DNA of 64,000 nt from Salinibacterium sp. ZJ70 (GTDB lineage Bacteria; Actinomycetota; Actinomycetes; Actinomycetales; Microbacteriaceae). Within the stretch, counting starts at the first letter, position 1, and each line of letters begins with the position of its first letter. Positions 18,526 through 26,896 of the stretch are shown here, in pieces. The stretch covers positions 558,001-622,000 of the forward strand of contig NZ_CP061770.1 of the NCBI RefSeq assembly GCF_011751865.2, read 5' to 3'. A program made the translations under genes and the position numbers. Under the pieces are notes generated by a model, which did not search any database, was not told where the DNA came from, and was given only the letters and a program-made list of their open reading frames with translations.

Positions 18526-18963
18526 TCAGCGCGCGGCGGCGATCACGCGCTGCAGAGACGAGCGCAGAGCCTCGAGTTCGTCGAGGCCCATCTCGAGGCG
18601 CTCGATGATGCGCGGCGGGATCGTCTCCGCCTGGGCGCGCAGGGCCGCACCGGCATCCGTCACGGTGATCTCGAGCACGCGCTCGTCCTCCGTGCTGCGG
18701 CGGCGCGACACGTAGCCGAGCGATTCGAGGCGCTTCAGCAGCGGCGAGAGCGTCGCGGGATCGAGCTCGAGCTCATCGCCCAGCTCGCGTACCGAACGCG
18801 GGCTCTGCTGCCAGAGGGCGAGCATCACGAGGTACTGCGGATGCGTGAGGCCGAGCGGTTCGAGAAGCGGGCGGTAGATGGCGTTGACGCTGCGCGAGGC
18901 GACCGCCAGCGCGAAGCACACCTGGTTCTCGAGGGCGAGCAGGTCGGGGGATTCGTTCTGCAC
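18526..18963 (-). CDS. MarR family regulator, OhrR-like
   Basis: 145 residues from a GTG. The N-terminal LENQVCFALAVASR has a cysteine (Cys16) exactly where OhrR proteins carry their peroxide-sensing Cys, and LGLTHPQYLVMLALWQ, SVRELGDELELDPATLSPLLKRLESLGYVSRRRSTEDERVLEI is the MarR winged helix. OhrR represses organic hydroperoxide resistance genes until its cysteine is oxidised. No ohr gene adjoins it. The divergent neighbour is a small zinc-ribbon protein 38 bases away, and the shared region contains the palindrome AAAGCTTT (18980-18987). Confidence 0.82.
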   Translation of the reverse strand: MQNESPDLLALENQVCFALAVASRSVNAIYRPLLEPLGLTHPQYLVMLALWQQSPRSVRELGDELELDPATLSPLLKRLESLGYVSRRRSTEDERVLEITVTDAGAALRAQAETIPPRIIERLEMGLDELEALRSSLQRVIAAAR

Positions 18964-19001
18964 ACAGCCATCGTACCGAAAAGCTTTGTACACTAATGGT
19001 T

Positions 19002-19253
19002 ATGGCACCACGGAATGCGGGATACGTTCCGCCGAATGACTTCGAAGGTCAGGGAGACGGCTTCTTCGCGCGGCTCAACCGCAAGCTCTTCCCGTGGATC
19101 GGTCCGCCGCCCCTCGGCCCGTACGACCAGCCGGAGCCCCCGCCCGCAGCCGAGCGCGGCTGCCCGCTGTGCGGTGCGGCGATGTCGGCTCACACTAAGG
19201 GCGACAACGGCGGGCGCACGATGCTCTACTGCCCGAAGGACGACGACGCCTGA
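19002..19253 (+). CDS. Small zinc-ribbon-like protein
   Basis: 83 residues. A Pro-rich N-terminus with NRKLFPWIGPPPLGPYD is followed by a C-terminal CPLCGAAMSAH...GRTMLYCPKDDDA, a two-knuckle Cys arrangement (CPxCG and YCP) suggesting a small or incomplete zinc ribbon. The second knuckle shows only one Cys, so metal binding may need His. The ATG at 19002 lies seven bases after TACACT (18989-18994), so it is probably leaderless; an ATG at 18996 is less likely. Function unknown. Confidence 0.65.
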   Translation: MAPRNAGYVPPNDFEGQGDGFFARLNRKLFPWIGPPPLGPYDQPEPPPAAERGCPLCGAAMSAHTKGDNGGRTMLYCPKDDDA

Positions 19254-19266
19254 GTGATGCGCGGCG

Positions 19267-19854
19267 TCAGCTCGCTGCGAGAGCCTCCGCGCGCTCAGCC
19301 TCCGCGTTGATCGCGATGCGGCTCTGCACGAGCGGGAGCGCCCGTGAGATCGAGGTCGCGATCCGCTCGTCGAGATCCGCGCTCGTCACCCGGTAGTCGG
19401 TGAAGTCGCGCTCGTTCGCGAAGATGCCGAGCGGGAGCGTGAGCGCCTGGAAGAACCCGAACAGCGGCCGCATCTGGTGCTCGACGAGCAGAGCGTGGCG
19501 GTCCGAGCCGCCGGTCGCCGTGAGCACGACGGGGGTGTCGACGAGCGTGTACTGGCCCACGTAGTCGAAGAACAGCTTGAACAGCCCCGAGTAGGTGGCG
19601 CGATACGCGGGGGAGCCGACCACGAGCAGATCCGCCTGCTCCACCGACTCGAGTGCGTCGAGCGCCGGCTGGCCGAGATTGCTCCGGTAGCCGCCGCGCG
19701 CGAGCGACGGCAGAACCGTGGCGAGCTCGATGACCTCCACCTCGCCGCCCAGCTGCTCGGCGAACGCCCCCGACACGCGCCGCACGAGCGCGGTCGTGCG
19801 TGACGGATCGGTGGGGCTTCCGCTCACCCCGACGACTCGGATCGGCTTGGTCAT
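19267..19854 (-). CDS. NAD(P)H-dependent FMN reductase
   Basis: 195 residues of the flavodoxin-like NADPH-dependent FMN reductase family (SsuE/MsuE type): RVVGVSGSPTDPSRTTALVRRV (FMN phosphate-binding loop, about residues 6-27), ADLLVVGSPAYRATYSGLFKLFFDYVG, and PVVLTATGGSDRHALLVEHQMRPLFGFF. It reduces FMN, usually for a partner monooxygenase or as a general flavin reductase. GGGAGG eight bases before the ATG fixes the start. No monooxygenase is adjacent. Convergent with the zinc-ribbon gene. Confidence 0.88.
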   Translation of the reverse strand: MTKPIRVVGVSGSPTDPSRTTALVRRVSGAFAEQLGGEVEVIELATVLPSLARGGYRSNLGQPALDALESVEQADLLVVGSPAYRATYSGLFKLFFDYVGQYTLVDTPVVLTATGGSDRHALLVEHQMRPLFGFFQALTLPLGIFANERDFTDYRVTSADLDERIATSISRALPLVQSRIAINAEAERAEALAAS

Positions 19855-19944
19855 GGTGTTCCTCCCGTCGCGCACCGGCTTCCCCGTGCGCCTGCCGATC
19901 CTGTCATCCGGGATCGGAAGGAGAGCCCTGTGAGTCAGGAGGTT

Positions 19945-20928
19945 TCAGTTCGTGACCTCATGTTGCAGATCGCCCCGCGGGTCACCGCCCCGCGCCCACG
20001 GCACAGGCTCGGTCTGGCGCCCCTCCCGGCGCAGGCGGGCGAGGCGCCGTTCCGCGGCGTCCACGGATGTCGAGCGCTGACCGAGGATCCGGGCGACCAC
20101 ACGCAACGCGATCCGGGTGAACGTGATCGCTGGCCACCACGGCCGACGCAACCCCAGGAGCTCGCGGAATTCGCGGGGGAGCGACGCGACCGCGCCCCCG
20201 AACAGCACCGCGTAGGGCAGGCCCATGCCGCGACCGAGCGGAGGGTGCCGCAGGAACCGCACGACCTCGGCCACGCGCTCGTCGTGGCGCAGCGCTCCCG
20301 ATTCCCGCAGCTCGCGCAGACGCCCGCGCAGCTCCGCCTCCGACCGCGGAGCGTCGACGACGCCGACGAGCTCCCCCGCGGTCGCCCACTCGGCGACGTA
20401 GCGATCGGCGCCGCCCGGGATCCGCGGATCCCACACCTCCGCGGCCCCGAGGAACGCGTCGGCGAAGGCGAGGTGCACCCACTCGAGCAGGTCGGAGTCA
20501 TGGGCCGAGTACGCGCGCGTCACCCCGTCGCCCTCCGGATACTCGCCCTGCACGCGGTCGTGGAAGCGGCCCACTCGCGCCGACTCGGCCCTGGCCTGCT
20601 CGCTCGAGCCGAACGTCACGCTCAGAATCCAGCGGATGGTGCCCGAGAGGCGTCCGAGGGGATCCTCGCGGTAGCGAGACCAGTCGTGCACGCCCGCCAT
20701 CGCACCGGGATGCAGCGCCTGCATGAGAAGTGCGCGGATGCCGGCGACGATCGTCGCGAGCGACCCGTGCACGTGCCAGGCGGCCGATCCGCTGCCGAAG
20801 TAGCCCGCGTCGTCGCCGTCTTCGAGCGCGCGCACCCACGGCGGCAGCCCATCCGGCTGACCCGAGAACATGATGAGCAGGCGCGAACGCCAGGGTTCGA
20901 TGCCGGGACCGCGCCTCATGCGGCCCAC
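19945..20928 (-). CDS. MpaB/latex-clearing-like (DUF2236) protein
   Basis: 327 residues. The sequence SAAWHVHGSLATIVAGIRALLMQALHPGAMAGVHDWSRYREDPLGRLSGTIRWI and later HDSDLLEWVHLAFADAFLGAAEVW carry the conserved histidines of the oxygenase-MpaB/DUF2236 family, heme-binding proteins related to rubber-degrading Lcp. In free-living actinobacteria its substrate is unknown. A start at 20919 (MRRGPG) is equally possible. It ends close to the start of the FMN reductase gene and follows the DUF4349 gene by one base, so they may be co-transcribed. Confidence 0.82.
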   Translation of the reverse strand: MGRMRRGPGIEPWRSRLLIMFSGQPDGLPPWVRALEDGDDAGYFGSGSAAWHVHGSLATIVAGIRALLMQALHPGAMAGVHDWSRYREDPLGRLSGTIRWILSVTFGSSEQARAESARVGRFHDRVQGEYPEGDGVTRAYSAHDSDLLEWVHLAFADAFLGAAEVWDPRIPGGADRYVAEWATAGELVGVVDAPRSEAELRGRLRELRESGALRHDERVAEVVRFLRHPPLGRGMGLPYAVLFGGAVASLPREFRELLGLRRPWWPAITFTRIALRVVARILGQRSTSVDAAERRLARLRREGRQTEPVPWARGGDPRGDLQHEVTN

Positions 20929-20929
20929 C

Positions 20930-21802
20930 TTAGGCCGGAGTGCTGTGTCCCGGCTCGGTCGAAGGTCCCGCGCCGTCGCGCCGACGTCGCGCCCGCACGA
21001 TCAGGATCACGACCGCCCCGGTCGCCCCCAGCAGCAGAAGCCACGGCAGCAGCACGCCCAGCACGACCGTCGCGCCGATCCAGAAGGCGGCGAACGCCTC
21101 CCACCCCACGACGAGGGCAGAGCCGAAGTCGGAGGGGCCCGTCGCAACGGGGCTCGTGTCGTCGGAATAGAGGTGCAGCTCGATCGTCGAGAAAGCCACC
21201 TGATCGGCGAGGGTCCGCTGCTGCGCCTCGAGGCTCTCGAGTTCGATCTGGCGCTGCGAGATCGCACCCTCCAGCTCGATGAGGTCGGAGGTGGTCTGCG
21301 CGGTCGCGAGCCACGTCGTGTAGCGCGCGATCGATGTGCGGAGCGTCGTCATGCGGGCCTCGATGTCACGCTGCTGGGTGCCGACGCTGACCGACTGCGT
21401 CGAGGTGTCGTCGATGCGTCCGAGGTCGCCGAGCTGATCGAGCACGCCTTCGAGCTCGTCGGCGGGGATGCGCAGCTGAAGCTGGGCGGTGCCGGAGTGC
21501 CCGTCGCGCGGGGCCGACTGCTCGCGCGCGTCCACGCGCCCCCCGGCCGACACGACGAGGTCGCGTGCCTCGTTCGCGGCATCGATCGGGTCGTCGACCG
21601 TCATCGTGACGGTTCCCGTGACGACGAGGTCGCGGTCGGCGCCGTCCGCGTCCAGGCTCGCCGCATCCGAGCCTTCGGCTTCCACCGCATATTCGGTCCA
21701 CGCGCCGGCGTCCGACGCGCCGCCGCTCGACGAGCAGCCGGAGAGCAGCACAGCGGCGATGGCTGAAGCGGCGAAGAGGGGGAGAAGGCGTCGCTGGGTC
21801 AT
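20930..21802 (-). CDS. DUF4349 lipoprotein
   Basis: 290 residues. Lipobox LLSGCSSSGG (Cys about 23), then a DUF4349 domain: DLVVTGTVTMTVDDPIDAANEARDLVVSAGGRVDAREQS, a PADELEGVLDQLGDLGRID strand-helix unit, a coiled-coil stretch (about residues 150-195, IEARMTTLRTSIARYT...SQRQIELESLEAQQRTL) and a transmembrane helix near 235-265 followed by a basic tail. The protein is therefore anchored at both ends. Role unknown; family members are envelope proteins sometimes linked to stress. Confidence 0.85.
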   Translation of the reverse strand: MTQRRLLPLFAASAIAAVLLSGCSSSGGASDAGAWTEYAVEAEGSDAASLDADGADRDLVVTGTVTMTVDDPIDAANEARDLVVSAGGRVDAREQSAPRDGHSGTAQLQLRIPADELEGVLDQLGDLGRIDDTSTQSVSVGTQQRDIEARMTTLRTSIARYTTWLATAQTTSDLIELEGAISQRQIELESLEAQQRTLADQVAFSTIELHLYSDDTSPVATGPSDFGSALVVGWEAFAAFWIGATVVLGVLLPWLLLLGATGAVVILIVRARRRRDGAGPSTEPGHSTPA

Positions 21803-21968
21803 GACGCGACGCTAGGCCCGACGGGAATGCGAGCGCCACCCAACTTTCATCACGATTCGATCGTCTTCCGATCACGGAACAGTCACGTCCCACATCTCAC
21901 GCCTCCGCCCTCGGCTGTCAAGGCCCTGGGGTGATCTCGACGGTGCGTGTGGGATGGAGACCACAGAA

Positions 21969-21984
21969 AGGCAGACATCTGCCT
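21969..21984 (+). promoter_or_regulatory. Short palindrome upstream of the small stress-like gene
   Basis: AGGCAGA-CA-TCTGCCT has perfect seven-base arms and ends about ten bases before the GAGGAGG ribosome site of the next gene. It could be an operator or a 5'-leader hairpin. Confidence 0.35.
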
Positions 21985-22002
21985 GACCCCGAGGAGGACG
22001 AC

Positions 22003-22203
22003 ATGGGTTTCGTGGAGAACGCGAAGGACGCCGCCGACGCCACCGGCAAGAAGGTCGGCGAGTGGGTTGACGACACCAAGGAGCGCGTGAGCGACAAGGC
22101 CGATGAGGCCCGCGCCGACGCGGACGTCAAGCGTGCGGAATCCGAGCGCGACCAGGTGCGTGCGAAGAACGAGTACAAGGAGAAGCTGCGCGACGACAAC
22201 TGA
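22003..22203 (+). CDS. Small hydrophilic CsbD/YtxH-like protein
   Basis: 66 residues, almost entirely charged and helical: MGFVENAKDAADATGKK, VDDTKERVSDKADEARAD and AKNEYKEKLRDDN. The pattern of short amphipathic repeats resembles general-stress proteins such as CsbD and LEA-like or apolipoprotein-like peptides. No catalytic motif. A very strong ribosome site (GAGGAGG) six bases before the ATG suggests high expression. Monocistronic, with a palindrome in its leader. Confidence 0.7.
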   Translation: MGFVENAKDAADATGKKVGEWVDDTKERVSDKADEARADADVKRAESERDQVRAKNEYKEKLRDDN

Positions 22204-22274
22204 GTCGCGCGCCCCGCGGGCCTCGCCCCGCCGGATGGCGGAACACCACCCCATGCTCCCGATAACCTCGGGAC

Positions 22275-23060
22275 ATGGGGTGGAATCCGTTCAAGCGCGC
22301 GCCATTGCTGCATGTGGCCGGCGACGTCGGATCCGGCCCCGTCGTCATCATGATCCACGGGATCGCGTCGTCGTCCGTGACGTTCCACAATGTCGTTCCG
22401 CTGCTCGAGACGCGCTACCGCTGCATCACGATCGATCTGCTCGGGTTCGGGGAGTCGCCGGCGCCGCTCGACTGCGCCTACAAGCTCGAGGACCACGTCG
22501 CGGCACTCGACCGCACGATCCGCTCGCTCCGACTGCGGGGGCCGTTCGTGCTCGTCGGGCATTCGATGGGGGCGCTCATCGGCACGCGCTACGCGGCGCG
22601 AAACCGGCGCCGTGTGAAGCGGCTCGTGCTCGTGAACCCGCCCATCTACATCAACCCGCGCGCGCTCTCCGGAGAATACGAGCGCACGCTCCAGGATCTC
22701 TACCTCCGGGTCTACCGCTTCATGCGCGAGAACCCGCAGCTCACACAGCGGCAGGCGGGCATCCTCTCGAAGCTCACCCCCATCCCGAACGTGCTCGAGG
22801 TGACGGCCGAGAACTGGGTGCCGTTCGTGCGCTCGCTCGAGAACACGATCGAATCCCAGACGACGATCTCCGATCTGGCCTTCCTCGACGCGCCGGTCGA
22901 GATCGTCTACGGGACGCTCGACCAGTTCGCCTCGCCCGGCGGCATCCGGATCGCAGAGCGCCTCCGCGGAGTGAACGTCACGCGTGTGCGGGCGAGCGAC
23001 CACCTCGTGGGAAAGCGCCTCGCCCGCGCGGTCGCCGCTGCGGTGGACGACGACGAATGA
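22275..23060 (+). CDS. Alpha/beta hydrolase
   Basis: 261 residues with the alpha/beta-hydrolase fold: VIMIHGIASSSVTF (oxyanion region, about residues 26-39), the nucleophile elbow GHSMGA (Ser near 98), and late APVEIVYGTLDQFASP (acid) and ASDHLVGKRLA (His). All three members of the catalytic triad can be placed. There is no signal peptide, so it is cytoplasmic. Substrate unknown; probably an ester or related bond. It precedes an aldo/keto reductase by 46 bases and may share its transcript. Confidence 0.85.
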   Translation: MGWNPFKRAPLLHVAGDVGSGPVVIMIHGIASSSVTFHNVVPLLETRYRCITIDLLGFGESPAPLDCAYKLEDHVAALDRTIRSLRLRGPFVLVGHSMGALIGTRYAARNRRRVKRLVLVNPPIYINPRALSGEYERTLQDLYLRVYRFMRENPQLTQRQAGILSKLTPIPNVLEVTAENWVPFVRSLENTIESQTTISDLAFLDAPVEIVYGTLDQFASPGGIRIAERLRGVNVTRVRASDHLVGKRLARAVAAAVDDDE

Positions 23061-23106
23061 TCCGCACCCCTGCCGCCCCTCGGTGACTCGGCCTAAGCTC
23101 TCGTGC

Positions 23107-24093
23107 ATGCACACGCGCACCCTCGGCCGCACGGGCCGCGACGTCTCGGTCATCGGTCTCGGAACCTGGCAGCTCGGCGCCGACTGGGGTGAGGTGAGCG
23201 AGGCCGACGCCCACGCGGTTCTCGACGCGAGCTGGGAGGCGGGGGTCACCTTCTTCGACACCGCCGACGTGTACGGGGACGGCCGCAGCGAGACGCTCAT
23301 CGCGTCCTGGCGCGCCGCACGCCCCGACGCGGACGTCATGGTCGCCACCAAGATGGGTCGCCGCGTCGACCAGATTCCCGAGAACTACGTGCTCGAGAAC
23401 TTCCGCGCGTGGACGGATCGCAGCCGCGCGAACCTCCGCGTCGACACGCTCGACCTCGTGCAGCTGCACTGCCCGCCCACGCCCGTGTACGGCTCGGATG
23501 AGGTGTTCGACGCCCTCGACACCCTCGTGGAGGAGGGCGCGATCGCCAACTACGGCGTGAGTGTGGAACGTGTGGAGGAGGCGCTCGCTGCGATCGCACG
23601 ACCCCGTGTCGCGAGCGTGCAGATCATCCTCAACGCGTTCCGGCTGAAGCCTCTCGACGACGTGCTCCCCGCTGCCCAGGAGGCCGGCGTCGGGATCATC
23701 GCACGCGTGCCGCTCGCGAGCGGCCTGCTCTCGGGGCGCTACACGAAGGACACCACCTTCAGCGCCGACGACCACCGCACCTACAACCGCCACGGCGAAG
23801 CCTTCGATCAGGGTGAGACGTTCTCGGGTGTCGACTACGCCGAGGGCGTGGAGGCTGCCCAGGAGTTCGCGGCGCTCGCGGCCGAGGCGGGCCTCGCACC
23901 GGCGACGGCCGCACTCGCCTGGGTGGCGCAGCTGCCCGGCGTCTCGACCGTGATCCCCGGTGCGCGCAACGTCGCCCAGGCCCAGTCCAACGCTGCTGCC
24001 GGCTCGGTGGGCCCGCTCGGCGAGGACTTCACCGCATCGGTGCGAGAGATCTACGACCGCCGCTTCCGCGCGGCCGTCCACCCGCGTTGGTAG
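23107..24093 (+). CDS. Aldo/keto reductase (AKR, YajO/Tas-like)
   Basis: 328 residues, the long-chain AKR type. RTLGRTGRDVSVIGLGTWQLG opens the barrel; FFDTADVYGDGRSE holds the catalytic Asp and Tyr; VATKMGR the Lys; LVQLHCPP the His; and VIPGARNVAQAQSN binds the nicotinamide cofactor phosphate. It reduces aldehydes or ketones with NADPH; the physiological substrate is unknown. Confidence 0.9.
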   Translation: MHTRTLGRTGRDVSVIGLGTWQLGADWGEVSEADAHAVLDASWEAGVTFFDTADVYGDGRSETLIASWRAARPDADVMVATKMGRRVDQIPENYVLENFRAWTDRSRANLRVDTLDLVQLHCPPTPVYGSDEVFDALDTLVEEGAIANYGVSVERVEEALAAIARPRVASVQIILNAFRLKPLDDVLPAAQEAGVGIIARVPLASGLLSGRYTKDTTFSADDHRTYNRHGEAFDQGETFSGVDYAEGVEAAQEFAALAAEAGLAPATAALAWVAQLPGVSTVIPGARNVAQAQSNAAAGSVGPLGEDFTASVREIYDRRFRAAVHPRW

Positions 24094-24114
24094 GCGCACC
24101 ACGAGCGGGGAGCA

Positions 24115-24993
24115 TCATCGCACCCCGCTCGTGGTGACGATGCGCGTCCACGGGCCCGCAGGCACCTCCCGCTCCTCGACGAAGCGCCAGTCGACCTTCG
24201 CGTTGATGCCGTTGATCTCGGGGAATCCCAGGCACCCGGTGAGCGCGGGCGACACGTCGAGGCCCGCGCCCCCATACCGCGTATTGGCGGGGCGGGCGTC
24301 GTTCGAGCCGAACACATAGGCCGCGTCGTGGTACTCACCCGGTCCGGCATCCTGAATCTGGCCGAAGCAGGTGCGACCCCCGCGCGTCAGCTGCACCCAC
24401 CGGTTCTTGAGGTAGCTGAAGTTCTGGTCGCCGCGGTGAGAGCGGTACGGCTCCGATCCCGCCCACGGGATCACCGAGTCACGCTGCGCGAACCCCGTGG
24501 GGTCGTTGATGTCGTCGTAGGGCACGTCGAGGTAGAACGGGTTCTCGCGCGGCGTCATGCTCGTCGGGAAGTAGTCGTTCGCCGCAGTGCGCGCCTCCGT
24601 CTCGCATCCGCCGTTCACCACGTTGCCGTCGCACCCTCCGTACGAGCCGTACCAGTCGGAGTCGTAGGTGGACAGCATCTGGCTGCCGTCGGCGGCGTTC
24701 GGATCGAAGATCTCGCCCACCCAGAAGGTGGCCGCGACGATCCCCGTGTGCCACGGATACCCGCTCGCAGGGGGCGCGGGCGCGGGCGGGGCGGGCAGTG
24801 CGGGTGTGCCGGGTGACTGCGGTGTCTGTTCTGGAGTGGGGGTCACGGTCGCCTCCCGGGTCGCGTCGGCCGACGATGAGGGGGCGGGGGAACCGGTCGG
24901 ATCGACGGCGCCCGCGTCGCCGGAGCATGAAGCGACGGCGAGGAGGGCCACGCACACCGGACCGATGCGCGACCTCCTCGCCGCCGCGCTCAC
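24115..24993 (-). CDS. Secreted lipoprotein with possible double-psi barrel-like domain
   Basis: 292 residues. A lipoprotein signal (VALLAVASCSG, Cys about 23) is followed by a Pro/Thr/Ser-rich linker to about residue 80 and a globular domain starting YPWHTGIVAATFWVGE. It contains four cysteines (GGCDGNVVNGGCE, TCFGQIQDAGPG, TGCLGFPEI) and a GLDVSPAL...KVDWRFVEE ending that resembles RlpA-like or expansin-like barrels, although I cannot prove this. It overlaps the upstream deacetylase gene by four bases (ATG within its stop), so both are made from one transcript and probably act together at the cell surface. Confidence 0.65.
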   Translation of the reverse strand: MSAAARRSRIGPVCVALLAVASCSGDAGAVDPTGSPAPSSSADATREATVTPTPEQTPQSPGTPALPAPPAPAPPASGYPWHTGIVAATFWVGEIFDPNAADGSQMLSTYDSDWYGSYGGCDGNVVNGGCETEARTAANDYFPTSMTPRENPFYLDVPYDDINDPTGFAQRDSVIPWAGSEPYRSHRGDQNFSYLKNRWVQLTRGGRTCFGQIQDAGPGEYHDAAYVFGSNDARPANTRYGGAGLDVSPALTGCLGFPEINGINAKVDWRFVEEREVPAGPWTRIVTTSGVR

Positions 24994-26891
24994 GCCTCGG
25001 GCACCGTCGCCTCGAGGGGAACAGGTTCCGCATCGTCCGGGACGCTCTCTGTCGTCTCGGCAGGCGGGTCCTCAGCGGGGGGCTGCTCTACAGGAGGATC
25101 CGACACGGGGTCCTCGGCGGGTGGCTGTGCAGGTGCGACCGGCAGAGTCTCTTCGGCCTCCATCGCCATCGGTTCAGCGGTGAGCGCGGTCGCGGTGGGG
25201 GGAGTCGCGACGGTGATCGAGTAGTCGTCGGTCACCAGAGTGCCCACGTTGAAGATGTTGAGTCCGAAGCTGATGCCCGTGTAGCCGGGCGGCACCTCGG
25301 CCGTCGTCCACACGGCCTGAGTCCAGTCGGTCGCTGACGCGAACCACGGGCTCGAGGTCCAGTACTCCCACGCGCCCGTCGAGGTGCGCAGGTAGATGGC
25401 GAACTGGGTGACGGTCGTCGACTGGTACCAGGCGGAGAGGGTGTAGCTCTGGCCTGTCGCGACGCTCGGGGCGCAGGATCCGAGGTCGAGCGACGGAATC
25501 ACCTTGCCGTCGCCTTCGACCCACCGGGTCACATCGATCTGGGCCGCGTGGTTGCCTGAGTGCCCCGGCGAGACGATCGAGACCGTCGCGTCGTTGTCGC
25601 CCCATGGCGTCCATTGCCAGCACGCCGGGAACCCGTTCTGCATGATCTCGAGGTCGGGGTTGACGACGCCGTTCCCGTCACCGGGCGGCGGGACCGCAGG
25701 GCCGGGCACAGCCGGGGCGACGGGGCCTCCCACTGCTTCGCCCACCGTGCTGACGACGGTGTTGCGGGTCTCTCCGCGTTCGGCGAGCCAGTCGGCGAAG
25801 GCCTCGAGCACGGCGGTGCTCACATCGAGTTCGCCGCAGACGCTCGTGCAGACGTCGTGGAACGTGTACTGCACCCACCCTCCGCCGTTCTCCTCCGCTG
25901 CGAGCACCGAGTCGATGAGGTCCTGCAGCCCCCAGGTGTCGTCCCACTGGTCGAGTGCGTAGGTGACGGAGGGGCGCACGGGCGGCAGCACGGCCGCCCA
26001 GTCGCACTCCGCGCAGCCGAACCGCGAGCGGATGTCTCCGAGGAGCCGACCGCTGTTGTAGCCGCAGTCGGTGACGACCTCGGCCACCGCGTCCGTCACC
26101 GAGGCGAACGGATACGCGAAGCTGCGCGCGGGGAAACCCCAGTCGATCAGCTGGCTGCGGTCGTTGCAGATCTGCCGTGCGACCTCGTCGATCGGCACGG
26201 TGGCGAGGTCGACGTGCGTCACGGTGTGACCGCCGATCTCGTGACCGGAGGAGAGGAAGCTCCGCAGCTGCGGCAGGGTGAGCTTGCCGGAGGTGCCGAC
26301 GGTGCCGGAGTTCACGAAGAAGGTTCCGTGCAGACCGCGGCTCGACAGGATGTTCGCCGCGAGCGCCTGGCCCGCGCCGCCGTCATCGAAGGTGAGGCTG
26401 ATGGTCGTGAGCGGCCCGGTCTTGATCGGCGGATCCGTGGGATCAGTCGGATCGGTCGGGTCAGTGGGGTCAGTCGGGTCGGTCGGATCGGTGGGATCAG
26501 TCGGGCCCGTGGGGGCCGTCGGGTCCGTCGGGTCCGTGGGGGTGACGGGATCCCGGGGCGTGATCGGGCCCGGTGCCACCGGCGTCACGGGAGTCACGGG
26601 GGTGACCGCCTGCGTCGGAGACCGCGGCGAGGTCGGCTGGCGTGGCACGACCCGATCCGACTCGTCGGCGGGCGGGTCCTCTGCAGGCGGGTCGCCGGTG
26701 GCGTCCTCGTCCATCGGCTCGTCGACAGTCGTCTGGGTGGTGTCGCTCATGTCAGCCGTGTCGGAGGAGCTCGCCTCCGACGCCGGCTCGACTGTGGGGC
26801 CCTGGTTCGACCAGGAGAGACCGGCGACCGTGATCATGACCGCCAGAACGACGGCGGCTCCGATCCAGCTCAGAAAGCGTCGTGCGTGCAT
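24990..26891 (-). CDS. Secreted NodB-type polysaccharide deacetylase with carbohydrate-binding-like domain
   Basis: 633 residues. One N-terminal transmembrane/signal segment, an acidic Ser/Thr/Pro linker, a TDP/DPT repeat spacer (about residues 110-155), then a CE4 NodB domain: LTFDDGG (catalytic Asp pair), GGHTVTH (metal His pair), SFAYPFA and YTFHDVC. All catalytic residues are present. After a Pro-rich hinge comes a beta-sandwich domain (NGFPACWQWTPWGDN...YTLSAWYQSTTVTQFAIYLR) like CBM4/9-type carbohydrate-binding modules, and a Pro/Glu-rich tail. It should remove N-acetyl groups from a surface glycan. GAGGTGAT before the ATG supports the start. It sits with sugar-nucleotide genes. Confidence 0.88.
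   Translation of the reverse strand: MHARRFLSWIGAAVVLAVMITVAGLSWSNQGPTVEPASEASSSDTADMSDTTQTTVDEPMDEDATGDPPAEDPPADESDRVVPRQPTSPRSPTQAVTPVTPVTPVAPGPITPRDPVTPTDPTDPTAPTGPTDPTDPTDPTDPTDPTDPTDPTDPPIKTGPLTTISLTFDDGGAGQALAANILSSRGLHGTFFVNSGTVGTSGKLTLPQLRSFLSSGHEIGGHTVTHVDLATVPIDEVARQICNDRSQLIDWGFPARSFAYPFASVTDAVAEVVTDCGYNSGRLLGDIRSRFGCAECDWAAVLPPVRPSVTYALDQWDDTWGLQDLIDSVLAAEENGGGWVQYTFHDVCTSVCGELDVSTAVLEAFADWLAERGETRNTVVSTVGEAVGGPVAPAVPGPAVPPPGDGNGVVNPDLEIMQNGFPACWQWTPWGDNDATVSIVSPGHSGNHAAQIDVTRWVEGDGKVIPSLDLGSCAPSVATGQSYTLSAWYQSTTVTQFAIYLRTSTGAWEYWTSSPWFASATDWTQAVWTTAEVPPGYTGISFGLNIFNVGTLVTDDYSITVATPPTATALTAEPMAMEAEETLPVAPAQPPAEDPVSDPPVEQPPAEDPPAETTESVPDDAEPVPLEATVPEA
26431..26550 (-). repeat. Nine-base tandem repeats coding for a TDP/DPT linker
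   Basis: About twelve degenerate copies of a nine-base unit (GGATCAGTC and variants on the plus strand) encode Asp-Pro-Thr repeats between the membrane anchor and the NodB domain. Copy number can change without shifting frame, so the length of this stiff spacer through the cell wall may vary between strains. Confidence 0.8.
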
Positions 26892-26896
26892 GGGTA

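Noticed and set aside
18961..19001. Clear OhrR operator between the MarR and zinc-ribbon genes
   Set aside because: AAAGCTTT and two GTAC sites are present, but they do not share one centre of symmetry and do not match the TACAATT-type OhrR motif well enough.
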